From contig NZ_MWWV01000014.1 in assembly GCF_002259645.1 (NCBI RefSeq), forward strand, positions 1 through 51,921: DNA of 51,921 nt. The letters run 5' to 3'. Positions 51,345 to 51,921 of this stretch are shown piece by piece. A program made the position numbers and the translations under genes. The stretch is from Bifidobacterium tissieri. GTDB taxonomy: Bacteria > Actinomycetota > Actinomycetes > Actinomycetales > Bifidobacteriaceae. The first letter of the stretch is position 1. The number at the start of each line of letters is the position of its first letter. The notes under the pieces were generated by a model. It searched no databases. It had not been told where the DNA came from and worked only from the letters and a program-made list of their open reading frames with translations.

Positions 51345-51921
51345 ATGGCGAGGTATACGAGGGAGCAGCGTCGGCGTGCGGTGGAGTTGTATGTGAGGTA
51401 TGAGTGCTGCGCGGCGGACGCGATCCGGGAGTTGGGGTATCCCAGTCGTGAGGCGTTGCGTATGTGGCATCGGGACTGGCTCGAGGAACAGAGGACGGGA
51501 ATACCCTCGACGCGTGGCGAGCGGTATTCGCGCTACACGTTGGAGCAGAGGCGGGCCGCGGTGGACCATTACCTGACGCACGGGCGGCGAGCGAGCCGTA
51601 CGATCCGCCAAATGGGGTATCCGAGCAAGACGCTGCTGGCCTCGGGGATTGACGAGCTCGCGCCCGGCGAACGCCGGCTTCGCCACGGGCCCATACCTGA
51701 GGAGCTCAAGCGCGAGGCCGTGCTCAAGGTCGCGTCCGGTGGAGCGAGCTCGCGTGAGGCGGCGGAGGGATTGGGAGTGGATTCGTCGGTAGTGAGAAAC
51801 TGGAAGCGGCGATTGCTCGACAAGACGAAAGGGGCCGCGGTGGCGAAGGACGAACCGGAACGCAAGGATACCGCACCGCAGGCTGATGCGGATGCGCTGC
51901 GCGGCGAGATCGCCTCGCTGA
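51345..51921 (+). mobile_element. IS3-family-type transposase OrfA (3' end off window)
   Basis: The first 192 codons of a transposase with repeated helix-turn-helix modules. MARYTREQRRRAVELYVRY (1-19) with DAIRELGYPSREALRMWHRD is module 1, YTLEQRRAAVDHYLTHGRRA with IRQMGYPSK is module 2, and LKREAVLKVASGGASSREAA with SSVVRNWKRRLL is module 3. Such multi-HTH OrfA proteins bind the ends of IS3/IS150-like elements; the DDE catalytic OrfB should follow beyond the window. GGGAGGAGTCATC precedes the ATG. The left element end probably lies between 51279 and 51344 (a TGAGGGTAACGAGG stretch at about 51292), but the right end needed to prove the inverted repeat is not visible. Confidence 0.8.

Overview
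The window is the chromosomal replication-origin region of a Bifidobacterium-like actinobacterium. The evidence is the gene order rpmH-rnpA-yidD-yidC-jag-rsmG-parA-parB on the minus strand opposed to dnaA-dnaN-recF-DUF721-gyrB-gyrA-DUF3566 on the plus strand, high-GC coding sequence, clusters of the DnaA box TTATCCACA, three exact parS sites, and an accessory arm full of plant-glycan glycosidases. The species cannot be named from the sequence alone.

Layout. 1-1300: minus-strand LuxR-type response regulator (runs off the left edge) and a small membrane protein. 1320-2464: gene-free, with two tandem arrays of hairpin-forming repeats of about 51 bp. 2465-5061: thioredoxin reductase and an L-threonine-aldolase-like PLP enzyme. 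5209-12079: the minus-strand parB to rpmH block. 12498-14882: oriC, with DnaA boxes on both sides of dnaA and an AT-rich stretch before dnaN. 14999-17996: dnaN, recF and DUF721/DciA. 18054-22701: an insertion between DUF721 and gyrB, holding a PIN toxin/HTH antitoxin pair, a scrambled second copy of the recF-DUF721 junction, and two tandem exported beta-propeller-like proteins. The second propeller gene is broken at a run of eight C's. 22987-28856: gyrB, gyrA and DUF3566. 29063-31562: opcA and zwf.

32048-50935 is a carbohydrate-use arm: two related TetR regulators, two MFS sugar transporters of the GPH/SLC45 type, GH42, GH5, GH43 and two GH3 glycosidases, a type-B carboxylesterase, a LysE exporter and cytidine deaminase. 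A shared operator (TTATCTA, 8 bp, TAGATAA, with variants) sits at the promoters of the first transporter, the GH5 gene and the second GH3 gene, which suggests one regulon importing and hydrolysing beta-linked oligosaccharides. A separate palindrome (ACCAACCGGTTGGT) sits between the second TetR gene and the first GH3 gene. The window ends inside an IS3-type transposase gene.

Best leads: the homopolymer-tract on/off switch in the second propeller gene; the toxin-antitoxin insertion with its recF-DUF721 scar; the 51-bp hairpin arrays with strand-biased compensatory changes; and a dispersed palindrome TTAGTGTGATCACACTAA that occurs five times and matches no regulator encoded here that I can identify.
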